From: Leguminivora glycinivorella
Lineage: Eukaryota > Arthropoda > Insecta > Lepidoptera > Tortricidae
Direction: 5' to 3'
Length of the DNA stretch: 64,000 nt
Assembly: GCF_023078275.1 (NCBI RefSeq)
Contig: NC_062975.1
Span: forward strand, 26,601,085-26,665,084
Positions within the stretch are counted from its first letter, which is position 1. Each line of letters begins with the position of its first letter. The translations under genes and the position numbers were made by a program. Below are positions 21,913-31,745 of this stretch, in pieces. The notes below the pieces were generated by a model, which saw nothing but the letters and a program-made list of their open reading frames with translations, searched no databases and was not told the origin of the DNA.

Positions 21913-22914
21913 CTCTTAAACAACGGAACACGCCTCTATTTCCAGGACGTCACAGTGATGGTGGATAAGGTATATCTAATGGTGACTGTACGTGTTCGAG
22001 TAGATTTTTTTAAATCACAGAATCCAAAGCCTATCTATAACCATGTACAGCGCGGCTGTACCAAACTATAATCAAGTAAGTCCGTTTTTGGCGAAATTTT
22101 GATTTTTGACTTTTTGAATTCCTGACATAAAGACGCACAACCCAGATTTTTTTCAAAATTTTAGATAGCTTAATTTTTCAGTTATTTGAAAAACACGAAT
22201 CCAAGTAAGTCGTTTCAGTGACTTAAACCTAGCTAAATGCAAGTGAGTCAGCCGTAACAATCCTAAAAGCAAGCGTGTCAATTCGACTTGATTGTTTTTA
22301 ACTTATTCAAACGAGATACTTGTTTTTATCGTTGTCCGATTGTTGAAAAACTTCGACTCACTTGACTTTAAATTTGTCATAAATGCGACACACTTGGATT
22401 TAACTTTGTCACTGTGATCTTAGGCTTAAAATAATGTTGATTACTTACCCACAATATTACGTATAAAGTGCACTTATAATACCCTGCTAATATTGTTAAT
22501 AATGAGCTGTCACAGTCAGTTTGTTGATTTGTGAGTTGTATCTGTTTGGGATATCCCACAGGTCTAACACTATATAGCAGAGATCTATAGCACAAGGAAA
22601 CCAAGAAAGTGTACACCAGGAATTTATTCAATGTTTACATGAGAACTGTTATTGACCGACTGACTTACAAAACGTAAACATATCAAAGAATCGGTTGCTA
22701 TACCAAATACAAAATATGACAGTATTCCTTCAACAGCCAGTACTGTGGCCTCTTAGGCACAACTCGATTCTATCGAATATCTCATTATCATTATATTCAA
22801 TAGTATCGTTATATCATGTAAAGATAAACTTAGAACAATAAGCGTTTTATAACAGAATAATAGTTGCAAAGTTAAGTGTCCAAAGTCATGGAAAATAATA
22901 AAAATAAATTCAGC

Positions 22915-23256
22915 AGAGGGAGAAGCGCTGGTGGCCTAGCGGTAAGAGCGTGCGACTTTCGATCCGGAGGTCGCGGGTTCGAACCCCGGCTCGTACCAAT
23001 GAGTTTTTCGGAACTTACGTGCGAAATGTCATTTGATATTTGCCAGTCGCTTTTCGGTGAAGGAAAACATCGTGAGGAAACCGAACTAATTCCAATAAGG
23101 CCTAGTTGCCCTTCGGGTTGGAAGGTCAGATGGAAGTCGCTTTCGTAAAACTAGTGCCTACGCCAAATCTTGGGATTAGTTGTCAAAGCGGACCCCAGGC
23201 TCCCATGAGCCGTGGCAAATGCCGGGATAACGCAAGGAGGATGATGAGAGGGAGAA
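22915..23256 (+). mobile_element. full-length tRNA-derived SINE with 10-bp target duplication
   Basis: AGAGGGAGAA at 22915-22924 and 23247-23256 brackets a 322-bp SINE (22925-23246). The head is tRNA-like, with an A box TGGCCTAGCGG at 22932-22942 and a B box GGTTCGAACCC at 22976-22986, the internal promoter for RNA polymerase III. A tRNA-unrelated body follows, ending in AACGCAAGGAGGATGATGA. Truncated copies of the same family are at 11125-11196, 29345-29535 and, more diverged, about 33430-33560. It sits within exon 1 of the split ORF. Confidence 0.92.
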
Positions 23257-23482
23257 AGTTGGTGGCGATGAGTTTAAATCGAGAAGTGTAAGTACACAAG
23301 CAATTATATCTACTGTACTAAAATGTATTATTTCATGTCACCTATTCTTTGTAAAATACTTTCTTACGCAATTTACGGTACCTAGTATTTTAGTAAACCT
23401 TTTTTATTTATGATTCTATTTCTGGATATTTTTATTCCTTAAGAAAGTATTTATAAAGTAAGTATGTTCATACAAAACAAGT

Positions 23483-23609
23483 AACACTTTCGCTACCAAG
23501 AACCCGACTGTCGGGCACACCGCTCGTAGAAGCGTAGCCGATTACATGGGTTTCCCCGTATGTAGCGAAAATGTCGTAGCGCCGCGTAGAGCCCGGTTTC
23601 GAAAGTGTT
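23483..23609. mobile_element. small MITE with 10-bp TIRs
   Basis: AACACTTTCG at 23483-23492 and CGAAAGTGTT at 23600-23609 are perfect inverted ends of a 127-bp GC-richer block. It contains a CCCGAC-tg-TCGGG mini-hairpin. The sequence style is common in Lepidoptera, where similar TAACACTTT-ended repeats are abundant. It lies in the intron of the split ORF. The target duplication is unclear. Confidence 0.55.
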
Positions 23610-23793
23610 AAAGTAAACAGACTTCCACAAAAGATTAATAAACCGCGAGGGGTACGTTCTTCAAAAAAGCGGGAAATATTGGGTTGGTAAGAAAGTAATG
23701 AGCGAATCATAACCAATATTGTAATTTTTATTTAATTTATTATTTTAATCATTTATCAAAAATATAACGGCCTTCGTTATCTACTACTTGTCT

Positions 23794-24761
23794 TCATCGT
23801 TCTGGTAAAGAATGAATAGCATCGGCGAAGAAGTTCTTAGGTTTAGATTCAAAAAACTCAGCTATGTACTGTCGTAGATGGGCTTGATCATCGAACTTTT
23901 TTTCATTCAAGGCATTGCTTAGCGATCTGAACAATGCGTAATCCGTAGGTGACAAGTCTGGAGAGTACGGTGGATGAGGTATCACTTTCCAACCTAGCTC
24001 CAATAGCTTTAGCCGAGTCACTTTTGCAATGTGTGGGCGAGCATTGTCGTGTAAGAAAAAAACTTTAGCATGCTGTGGACGATTCTGACAGATTTTTTGG
24101 TTTAAATTTTCAAGATGATTACAGTATACTGATACGGTAACAGTCATTCCACTTGGTAGGAGTTCCCAGTGAATAATACCATGAATATCCCACCAAACGG
24201 ACAGCATAACTTTTTTCGGGTGAGGCTCTGTTTTTGGTGCCTCTATTCCTTTTTCGTTTGGAGATAGCCACTGACGTTTGCGTGTGTGATTTATATATAA
24301 GACCCATTTTTCATCTCCAGTGATAAGATGGTCCAACCAGTTGAATGTGCGGCGAAAAGACAGAAGTTGTATGCAGATATTGGCACGGCGGTTTAGTTGA
24401 TCTCTATCAAGTTCGTGCGGTATCCAAACACTGTATTTGTAGTTTTTTCCCAACTCGTGTAAATGTGTTTCTATGGTGACATGAGAGCAGCGTAACTCGG
24501 TAGCAAGAGTACGACTCGTTAGCCTCGGATCTCCTTGAATTAAGGTTTTTAATTTGGCTACATCAATCTTCACCGGTCGACCAGACTTAGGTTGATCTGA
24601 TAATGAAAAGTCGCCACTACGAAACCGCTGGAACCATCGTTTCGCCGTGGCCTCAGACACAACTTCAGGAGCAACACGCTGACATATATTACGCACTGCT
24701 TCGGCGGCTGAATGGCCAGACTGAAATTCATATAGTAAGCAATGCCTTACATGCACTTTTA
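23794..24761 (-). pseudogene. mariner transposase, body of the outer element
   Basis: From KVHVRHCLLYEF on, this is a mariner transposase: N-terminal helix-turn-helix region (GHSAAEAVRNICQRV, then KRWFQRFRSGDFSLSD), the WIPHEL linker block, and the catalytic D,D34D triad. The triad is the Asp in TGDEKW, the Asp in HDNARPH, and the last Asp of YSPDLSPTDY, exactly 34 residues after the second. The enzyme cuts and pastes the element at TA. Two lesions are visible. The first codons (ATG 26025-26023) are separated by the nested mariner. A TGA after HSLPER removes about 15 residues present in the inner copy. An open frame of 357 codons from 24867 fuses antisense sequence of the nested element to this body. 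Confidence 0.92.
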
Positions 24762-26012
24762 TTGGGTTGGTAAGAAAGTAATGAGCGATCGATTGAATTC
24801 CACATAAAATTTTTGAGAGAGTTCTAGAATCTTCTATTGTCGAAAGTATATAAAGGGCGAGTCGCACAGTTTCTCGTCAGTTATTCACTAGCTGTCGCCG
24901 AGCTAATATAAGGAAGAAAATGGACGAATTAAAAGTGCATGTAAGGCATTGCTTACTATATGAATTTCAGTCTGGCCATTCAGCCGCCGAAGCAGTGCGT
25001 AATATATGTCAGCGTGTTGCTCCTGAAGTTGTGTCTGAGGCCACGGCGAAATGATGGTTCCAGCGGTTTCGTAGTGGCGACTTTTCATTATCAGATCAAC
25101 CTAAGTCTGGTCGACCAATGGAGATTGATGTAGCCAAATTAAAAACCTTAATTGAAGGAGAACCGAGGCTAACGAGTCGTACTCTTGCTACCGAGTAAGG
25201 CTGCTCTCATGTCACCATAGAAACACATTTACACGAGTTGGGAAAAAACTACAAATACAGTGTTTGGATACCGCACGAACTTGATAGAGATCAACTAAAC
25301 CGCCGTGCCGATATCTGCATACAACTTCTGTCTTTTCGCCGCACATTCAACTGGTTGGACCATCTTATCACTGGAGATGAAAAATGGGTCTTATATATAA
25401 ATCACACACGCAAACGTCAGTGGCTAGCTCCAAACGAAAAAGGAATAGAGGCACCAAAAACAGAGCCTCACCCGAAAAAAGTTATGCTGTCCGTTTGGTG
25501 GGATATTCATGGTATTATTCACTGGGAACTCCTACCAAGTGGAATGACTGTTACCGCATCAGTATACTGTAATCAGCTTGAAAATTTAAACCAAAAAATC
25601 TGTCAGAATCGTCCACAGCATGATAAAGTTTTTTTCTTACACGACAATGCTCGCCCACACATTGCAAAAGTGACTCGGCTAAAGCTATTGGAGCTAGGTT
25701 GGAAAGTGATACCTCATCCACCGTACTCTCCAGACTTGGCACCTACGGATTACGCATTGTTCAGATCGCTAAGCAATGCCTTGAATGAAAAAAAGTTCGA
25801 TGATCAAGCCCATCTACGACAGTACATAGCTGAGTTTTTTGAATCTAAACCTAAGAACTTCTTCGCCGATGCTATTCATTCTTTACCAGAACGATGTAGA
25901 CAAGTAGTAGATAACGAAGGCCATTATATTTTTTATAAATGATTAAAATAATAAATTAAATAAAAATTACAATATTGGTTATGATTCGCTCATTACTTTC
26001 TTACCAACCCAA
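24762..26012 (+). mobile_element. nested mariner of the same family, plus strand
   Basis: 1251 bp with the same TIRs and TA duplications (24760-24761 and 26013-26014). It is inserted head-to-head inside the outer copy in opposite orientation. Because the two copies are near-identical, the region 23679-26183 forms inverted repeats of about 1.1 kb around a short spacer, able to fold into a very long hairpin if transcribed. Confidence 0.95.
24920..25942 (+). pseudogene. mariner transposase of the nested element, two stops
   Basis: ATG at 24920 (MDELKVHVRH) gives about 340 codons to the TGA at 25940-25942. In-frame stops are at 25052 (TGA, in AKxWFQRF) and 25196 (TAA, in TLATExGCSH), both in the DNA-binding half. 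The catalytic half from 25238 is intact, with GDEKW, HDNARPH and SPDLAPTDY. Compared with the outer copy it retains the C-terminal CRQVVDNEGHYIFYK end. Both stops look like single substitutions. Neither copy in this nest can make a full transposase as read. Confidence 0.92.
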
Positions 26013-27209
26013 TAATTTCGTCCATTTTCTTCCTTATATTAGCTCGGCGACAGCTAGTGAATGACTGACGAGAAACTGTGCGACTCACCCTTTATATACT
26101 TTCGACCATAGAAGATTCTAGAACACTGTCAAAAATTTTATGTGGAATTCAATCGATCGCTCATTACTTTCTTACCAACCCAATAATTAATAAATTAGTC
26201 CCATTAATGCCCATCCACCGACAACCTTTTTGGCATGATTTGGTCGAGTCAAACATCGTTGGTGATTTGATTCGCGAAGAAGGCATGATCCAAGATACTT
26301 AAATATATCCCATGTGGTTTTGTTATGTATGACCAGGTCCGGTTAAGACGTATTTATGTGATTGATAGTTTGAAATTTTGATTAAAGTATAAACCGACTT
26401 ACGTAGTTTTTTTTTGAAAATTACTTTACCTTTGTAGTCCCAGAGATAGACTTTCCTTTTTTTAGCACCACGATTATGTTCGTTTCACTAAAAATCAATC
26501 ACAAAAGTAATTGTAGGTATAATATATGCAATTTGCATGCATAATTCTGGGTAATTACATGCAATAAACATGTAATACCATAATATGATCAAGGTCATAT
26601 ATTTTTTGAATATAATTTTATTTTTTACCTATCATTTATAATCATTAATAGTGAAAATTATGATAACGATGATGAATCTACACTAATTCCATAAACATAA
26701 TAGTCAACTACATAGGTTTACGGACGTGTAGCCAACGATAGAAACAAGCAAGTCCTGTGTTGCTTGCTTTTAAGATTGATATGACTATTTTATCTTATTT
26801 TATGACAAAGTTAAAACCAATTTTCAGCTGGCTACTCGCAACGGCTTCAGTTTCAGGCTTGAAAATTTAACATGTTAAAGATATCGTACTATGGAATCTT
26901 TTCCAAAAAACAAAAATTTGATACATTGCATACTTTTGTAGAAAATGAGATTTAAAGTTGAAAATCGTTTTTCGGCTCTCCTGTAAAATTTGCTAAAACG
27001 GACTTACTTGTTTTAAGTTTTTTACAGCCGAGCGTTGCAAGGTCTACTGACGTCATTAACTATACTTCCTATCTCCACAACATTAATTAAAGATTAATAA
27101 AAACGTACAAAGACAGAATCGATAAACGTCGATAAAATAAATGTAGAACGAGCCGTCAACGCGAGACACCTGTAAGTATGCACGCGAGATATCCTTATTA
27201 GCTGACCAG

Positions 27210-27338
27210 GGGGTTACCATGAAATACTAAAGACGTTCAGTTTAGGTTGAGAGAAAGGGGCACAGCTATAGCTGTTACATAGCTCCGTCCCTCTCTCTCA
27301 ACCTAAACTGAATGGCCTTAGCTCTTCATGGTAACCCC
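27210..27338. repeat. long near-perfect hairpin (MITE or pre-miRNA-like)
   Basis: The left arm starts GGGGTTACCATGAA and continues to TTCAGTTTAGGTTGAGAGA. The right arm ending at 27338 is its reverse complement with about seven mismatches over some 50 bases, and pairing continues through AGCTAT/ATAGCT to a loop of about ten bases. There is no coding sequence. It lies 175 bp outside the right end of the 22051-27034 transposon. The size and mismatch pattern fit either a foldback MITE or a long small-RNA precursor. Confidence 0.65.
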
Positions 27339-27344
27339 GCAGAC

Positions 27345-28620
27345 TGGCCATTACAAAACTCTTGACTGATTTAAAATACACCTTAGCTCTTAGCTATAAG
27401 ATCTACGAATGGTTAAATTCTTTATGAATGGTACAAGATGGCTACCGTTCGATGTACGCGGAGTTTATTATTGTGATTATGTTTAAAGGTTGGTAAGTGG
27501 GTAAGTGGCAGAGACGTGAAAAGAGAGGTTTATCTGGATATTAGTTGAAGGGCTGCAGTTACAGTCACAGTTAATGGTATTTAGGGCTTGAGTCGAGGCA
27601 GCTTGGCAATAATATGTTTAACTAGACAATAGTAAAGTGAACTAGCAGGTTAACTTGCTGAAAAACAGACTTGTGCTGTGGAAAATCGTCGTGACATTAA
27701 AGTAAAAGATCTCCGCGAATGACGAGTTTCGATTTTAAGGATATTAGATAACCTTGTCTTTTTTTTGCGACATTACTGCATGGACTGACGTCAAAGAAGC
27801 GAGTGTTGAGATAACGAAATATAGAAGAATGAAAGACGAAAACATGTTGTACCGATCCCACATAACGTGGGATAAGGGTAGGAAGAAGAAGATTAACTAT
27901 GTACTGAATGGACTGCTTGCGGACGCTGCACACAGTCTTCAGTTGTAAAGTCGCAATAATATTGCAGCTGTTGTTAACATCCAAATGTCAATATTTTTTT
28001 TTTTCTATCATGGTTTGCATATACCCCTAGTTTAGTCTAAAAATAACTTTTTAATTACTAAACCCTCAGGAAGATATGTAAATGCACATGGAGGCACTAA
28101 TATTTATTGTTGAATAACTATTTCCTAACAATCCTGCGGGTATTGCGAAACGAACAATAATTGTGTGCACAAGTATGCGTATAATGCTCATAGCGTTCAT
28201 ACCTAAAGCTTCTCTAAAGGAATGTTTATTAAAGCTAGTCTATAAAAGTCGAGGAAAACTGCCGCAAACTGGATTGAACTGGGCGCAGTGACATCTTTGA
28301 TCGTGGCTGTTTTTCTTTAAGGTCACGCACATTTTGCTTGGGCATTATCTTTACCCTACTACTCTAAAATTGTCCCGGTGGTTTTCTTATTTGAACTTAT
28401 TTATTTTATCAAGAAATAATGTCATTGAAATAGTAGGTTTACTTTAACTCTAGTTTCGGCTGAAACCGAATCTTTTCCCTTACGGTTTTATGCCAAAATC
28501 GAAACTCTACGAGTATTTACCCACCATTGCCCCTAACATGATTTTGTTGCCAAAATCAAAACAGATAAAATACTTCCATCGGAGACTACTGAGTAGTTAT
28601 ACGACGTAAAGTTGTTTTTT
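27345..28620. other. no gene seen
   Basis: AT-rich DNA; a plus-strand open frame at 27754-27948 has no recognisable features. Confidence 0.45.
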
Positions 28621-28623
28621 TTA

Positions 28624-28690
28624 TACCACACATTGGCCAACATGCCTAACGACCGCCTGATGGTAAGCAGTCACCGTAGCCTGTGGAATT
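28624..28690 (+). repeat. fragment of a common lepidopteran repeat
   Basis: CGCCTGATGGTAAGCAGTCA, then CCGTAGCCTGTGGA, is a block I recognise from many lepidopteran intergenic sequences. Only this short piece is present; its parent family is not identified. Confidence 0.4.
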
Positions 28691-28741
28691 GTGGATATTG
28701 CTGACCCTTGGTAACCTGTTTCTGTGTTGTTTTCTTATTGT

Positions 28742-28901
28742 AACCATTTTAAATTTTCTTCTTTCTCTTGGCTATTATATTCCCATATCACTTGGGGTCA
28801 GCCCTCGTCGTACGCTTTCGCCACAGTCTATTTTGTGTTTTCACTTCATCTATTACATTATTGGCTTTAAGGTCTTTTTCAATGGAACCATTTTAAATTT
28901 T
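28742..28901 (-). mobile_element. RTE-type LINE 3' fragment with 16-bp target duplication
   Basis: AACCATTTTAAATTTT at 28742-28757 and 28886-28901 brackets 128 bp. On the minus strand it encodes a C-terminus ending in LWRKRTTRADPK followed by a stop, the usual end of RTE ORFs. It is 5'-truncated and young enough to keep a perfect duplication. It abuts another RTE piece on the opposite strand. Confidence 0.75.
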
Positions 28902-29075
28902 GAATAGAGGAAGAGGAAGACCGTGGTGGTCCAATGTCCAGAGAGACCTCAAGCAACTGTCACCAACCACGACAACCCGGGACAGAGCGTCCTGGCGCCG
29001 AGCCATAAGGAGGCCCGACCCCAACAAGCGAGTTGGGACCAGGGCCAGAGAAAAAAAAAAGAAAAAACACTGTGG
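28902..29075 (+). mobile_element. RTE-type LINE 3' fragment
   Basis: Encodes RGRGRPWWSNVQRDLKQL and then DRASWRRAIRRPDP, the RGRP-x-x-W...DRxxWRR...DP block at the end of RTE reverse transcriptases. An A-rich stretch at about 29049-29064 may be its tail or decay. GC-rich relative to its flanks. No catalytic domain remains. Confidence 0.65.
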
Positions 29076-29328
29076 TCGGTTTAAAGTATTCTAAACCATA
29101 CTGTGGCTGCTATTATGGATGGCCAGCCAAGGTGTTAAACACCTAATCGAGTTCATATTCCCATGGCGTGAGTGTAACACGTCCCGCGGTTCATAGAAGC
29201 GCGCCGAACGGAATCGTAATGCGCGCATTAACGTCTATTTGCTCAGAATATGGAAGTGCGTAGATTGAATCCTGTATGTATGCCTTACAGGGTGAAATGA
29301 AAAGGACCAGACAAACTTTGCATAGTGA

Positions 29329-29551
29329 CTTTTGAGACCATAATCATCATCCTCCTTGCGTTATCCCGGCTTTTTTCCGGCACGGCTCATGGGAGCCTTT
29401 GGTCCGCTTTGTCAACTAATCCCAAGATTTGGCGTAGACACTACTTAGTTTTAATAAAGCGACTGCCATCTGACCTTCCAACCCGAAGGGTAACTACGCC
29501 TTATTGGAGTCCGGTTTCCTCACAACGATGTTTTCCTTTTGAGATCATAAT
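29329..29551 (-). mobile_element. 5'-truncated SINE, minus strand, 16-bp duplication
   Basis: CTTTTGAGACCATAAT at 29329-29344 and CTTTTGAGATCATAAT at 29536-29551 (one mismatch) bracket 191 bp. This is the reverse complement of the body and tail of the SINE at 22925-23246. The tRNA-like head is missing. Confidence 0.88.
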
Positions 29552-29796
29552 GAACAACTTTTGTTATTGAATCAATACCGAAAACGCGAAAAAAAATTGG
29601 TTGTTCCATACAAATGAGTGGCATCGCGTCAGTCAGAATGTGTGGAACAGCCATTTTTGTGATTTCAGCAGTGGTCCCATAATAGACCATTAGGTCATTA
29701 TGACCTCAATAGTCAATTTGAAAAATATTTCTGGTGTAATATGATGTTTGGGGTGGCAAGTGCGAGATGGAAGTACATAGATGTTAAAAAAATATT

Positions 29797-29956
29797 CAGG
29801 TGCCGTAGCCGAATGTCATTTCTGCGACGAGAAACGAAAACTAAACGCCGCGAAAGATAGTCTGGCTCTGTCACGCCAATACGCAAGAGCGATAGAGATA
29901 GATATCTAGGAGCGTTTCGTTTCGTGAGCGTTTGTGCCAATCGGCTACGTGCCCTG
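29797..29956. mobile_element. MITE with imperfect 19-bp TIRs
   Basis: CAGGTGCCGTAGCCGAATG at the left and, inverted, CAATCGGCTACGTGCCCTG at the right enclose a 160-bp non-coding element. The interior has its own inverted blocks (CGAAACGAAA-like and GTTTCGTTTCG). The family is not identified. Confidence 0.55.
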
Positions 29957-30882
29957 TTCTCCTTCGAATCCTCACCTATGTACAGTTAACCCTAAAATAT
30001 TTGAATGGATCAATGAATCCGTGATCTCAGACATCAATTTAATAGTAAATACCTTCAACAATTCCACAAATATAGATGAATTCTAATATTTGTGACACTA
30101 ATAGGCGCGCTCCCACCTACTTGAAACACATTTAACGGCAAGCTATATTTATGACGTCCATTTTGGGCATTTGCAGCTAAACCTGATATAGCTATTTGCA
30201 AACATTTTGTCAGTGCGATGACCCCTGGTTTAAATTTAACTGTGTGTTGGAATAGTGCAGAGTTACGCTGGTCGTAACGGTGGATAGTTTTGTCAATTGC
30301 ATCAGATATGATTGTTTACGAACGCACGTCAAAATAACACCCAACAGACTTGTTTCATAGACTCCTCTTTACAAAACTCTAAGAAAACTCTGAAATCCGC
30401 ACAGAAACGATAATTATTTTTTCTTATGTCCCGAGCCTTTACGAAAAGCAGACCGTAATTTAACATAGAATATATTTTGATTTTTAAATCAAAATCAGTT
30501 GGGACTTGGGAGGCATGTTGTTCAGGATAAAAGGCATAAAAAATATACGTTCATGTGTCCCCTACTCTTCGTTTTAATCCACGATCTACCTTTTAAGGGT
30601 AGGTGGGTATTTTACACCAGTAACGATTACACTGTATATTTTATTGCATTCACTAGACATTCGTGAACACAGGCAAGACAAAATACACATAATAACAACA
30701 AGACAGAAAGGAATTAAGTGCCACGAAATGGCCTCATCTCAGGGTGTTGCTGGTGACTATTACTACCACACATACCGACCATACATATACCGACCTGTTG
30801 CACTCTCGTACTAAACGACTATTTGCATAATAGTGGACTGCACGACCTTCTTTATTGTTTTCCATCATGTTTTTCTCGTAAG
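29957..30882. other. no gene seen
   Basis: AT-rich DNA. A small palindrome ATTTTGATTTTTAAATCAAA lies at about 30475. Nothing coding recognised. Confidence 0.4.
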
Positions 30883-31361
30883 TATTCGACACTTCGAAAA
30901 AGAAAACTCATGGACATGTGCATTCTCCCCATCCTTTCCTACGGAGCACAGACTTGGTCTTTGACAAAAGCTCAAAAATCCAAACTCAAGGTTTGTCAGC
31001 GGGCCATGGAGCGTAGTATTTTGAGCGTGAAATTAACCGATCGCATTAGAAATACAATACTGCGCTCCAGAACGGGAATAACTGACGTAGCTGCAACTGC
31101 TACCAAGCTTAAATGGGACTGGGCGGGACACGTCTGCCGGATGCCGGATGCCCTGTGGGCCAAGATAGCCACACATTGGGTACCACAAATTGTAAGGCGT
31201 CGCGGTAGACCTCGCCAGAGATGGCGCGACGAGCTTGACGCCTTTGACGAGGACTGGTGGGAGACTTCAGGGAATAGGGATGCGTGGAGGAATTTGAGGG
31301 AGGCCTTTGCCCAACAGTGGGACAATACGGGCTCTTAATAATAATAATAATATTCGACACT
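30883..31361 (+). mobile_element. RTE-type LINE, 5' truncated, 11-bp duplication, (TAA)n tail
   Basis: TATTCGACACT at 30883-30893 and 31351-31361 brackets a 457-bp copy. It encodes the C-terminus of an RTE reverse transcriptase: LPILSYGAQTWSLT (thumb region), KLKWDWAGHVCRM, RRRGRPRQRWRDELDAF and WRNLREAFAQQW, with the stop at 31336-31338. It ends in (TAA)n, the short microsatellite tail usual for RTE. The frame is uninterrupted, so it is a young but 5'-truncated insertion. Confidence 0.9.
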
Positions 31362-31745
31362 ACGAATTTTACTTACTTCATCTACTCACAAAGTGATCCA
31401 AGCACCCACACAAAATCACACAATAGAACTGCCAAAATGTGGGCTCGTTCGCAGAACCAATGGATTTTAGCTCAACCAGCTCGTAAAGCACACGCGTGAA
31501 CCAGCGCGCACGACTAGTCGCGCCTTGCTGACTCAGTCAAGGTTTCCTTTGTTTACTGATCATAGCATCGGTTCAAAAAAGTCATACAGTTATAGGTACT
31601 ACCTACTCGGAATCTTAAGTACTACGCAGGTATTGTGATAGCTGCTATAAGACAGTATTATCATGTGCTCCGTCCCAGTTTCTTCTTTGTAAAACAATTT
31701 TTGCTTCATCAGAGATTGACTGTGCAAGTTTACCCACCAAAACAC
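31362..31745. other. no gene seen
   Basis: AT-rich spacer between the RTE copy and the (GTCC)n MITE. Confidence 0.4.

Larger units (their letters stand above)
23679..26183 (-). mobile_element. mariner (DD34D) on the minus strand, interrupted by a second mariner
   Basis: TIRs of about 27 bp (TTGGGTTGGTAAGAAAGTAA...) at 23679 onward and, inverted, up to 26183. TA target duplications lie at 23677-23678 and 26184-26185. Without the nested copy the element is about 1252 bp, normal for mariner. The nested mariner at 24762-26012 entered at TA four codons into the transposase gene. The outer element is therefore older than the inner insertion, and itself inserted into exon 2 of the split ORF. Confidence 0.95.
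22888..26302 (+). pseudogene. split two-exon ORF disrupted by SINE and mariner insertions
   Basis: Exon 1 starts at ATG 22888 and is interrupted by a SINE whose 10-bp duplication restores the frame (SRGR to KLVAMSLNRE). It ends at 23287 before GTAAGT. A 333-bp intron, itself holding a small MITE, ends in AACAG at 23620. Exon 2 begins at 23621 in the frame exon 1 leaves, and is cut by a mariner at TA 23677. It resumes after 26185 with NKLVPLMPIHRQPFWHDLV and stops at 26300-26302. Joined, it would be about 80 residues: basic, no signal peptide or membrane segment, with an RGRKLV block near the start and a KKREI...LVPLMPxxxxxFWxxL C-terminus. I infer it belongs to the surrounding transposon, perhaps as an internally deleted protein. 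No function is recognised. Confidence 0.5.
22051..27034 (+). mobile_element. unrecognised DNA transposon with TIRs and subterminal repeats, heavily nested
   Basis: The left end 22051-22100 and right end 26985-27034 are imperfect inverted repeats sharing CGGCTGTA, AAACT and CAAGTAAGTCCGTTTT in order. The motif CAAGTAAGTC recurs inside the left end at 22202, as CAAGTGAGTC at 22240 and CAAGCGTGTC at 22270, and inverted at 22355 and 22387; the right end has it at 27001-27010. Subterminal clusters like this are usually transposase-binding sites. Subtracting the SINE, the MITE and both mariners leaves about 2 kb. The interior carries a short split ORF but no DDE transposase domain that I recognise. 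The exact termini and target duplication are uncertain. Confidence 0.6.

Noticed and set aside
22925..22997. A functional tRNA gene, because of good A and B boxes
   Set aside because: It is followed by a conserved non-tRNA body and tail, has a target duplication, and recurs as truncated copies, so it is the head of a SINE.
23106..23291. Plus-strand frame within and after the SINE as a gene
   Set aside because: It is read mostly through SINE sequence; only the last 30 or so bases are exon 1 of the split ORF.
26078..26302. A 74-codon plus-strand ORF as one gene
   Set aside because: Its first half is antisense mariner leader and TIR; only the part after 26185 belongs to the split ORF.
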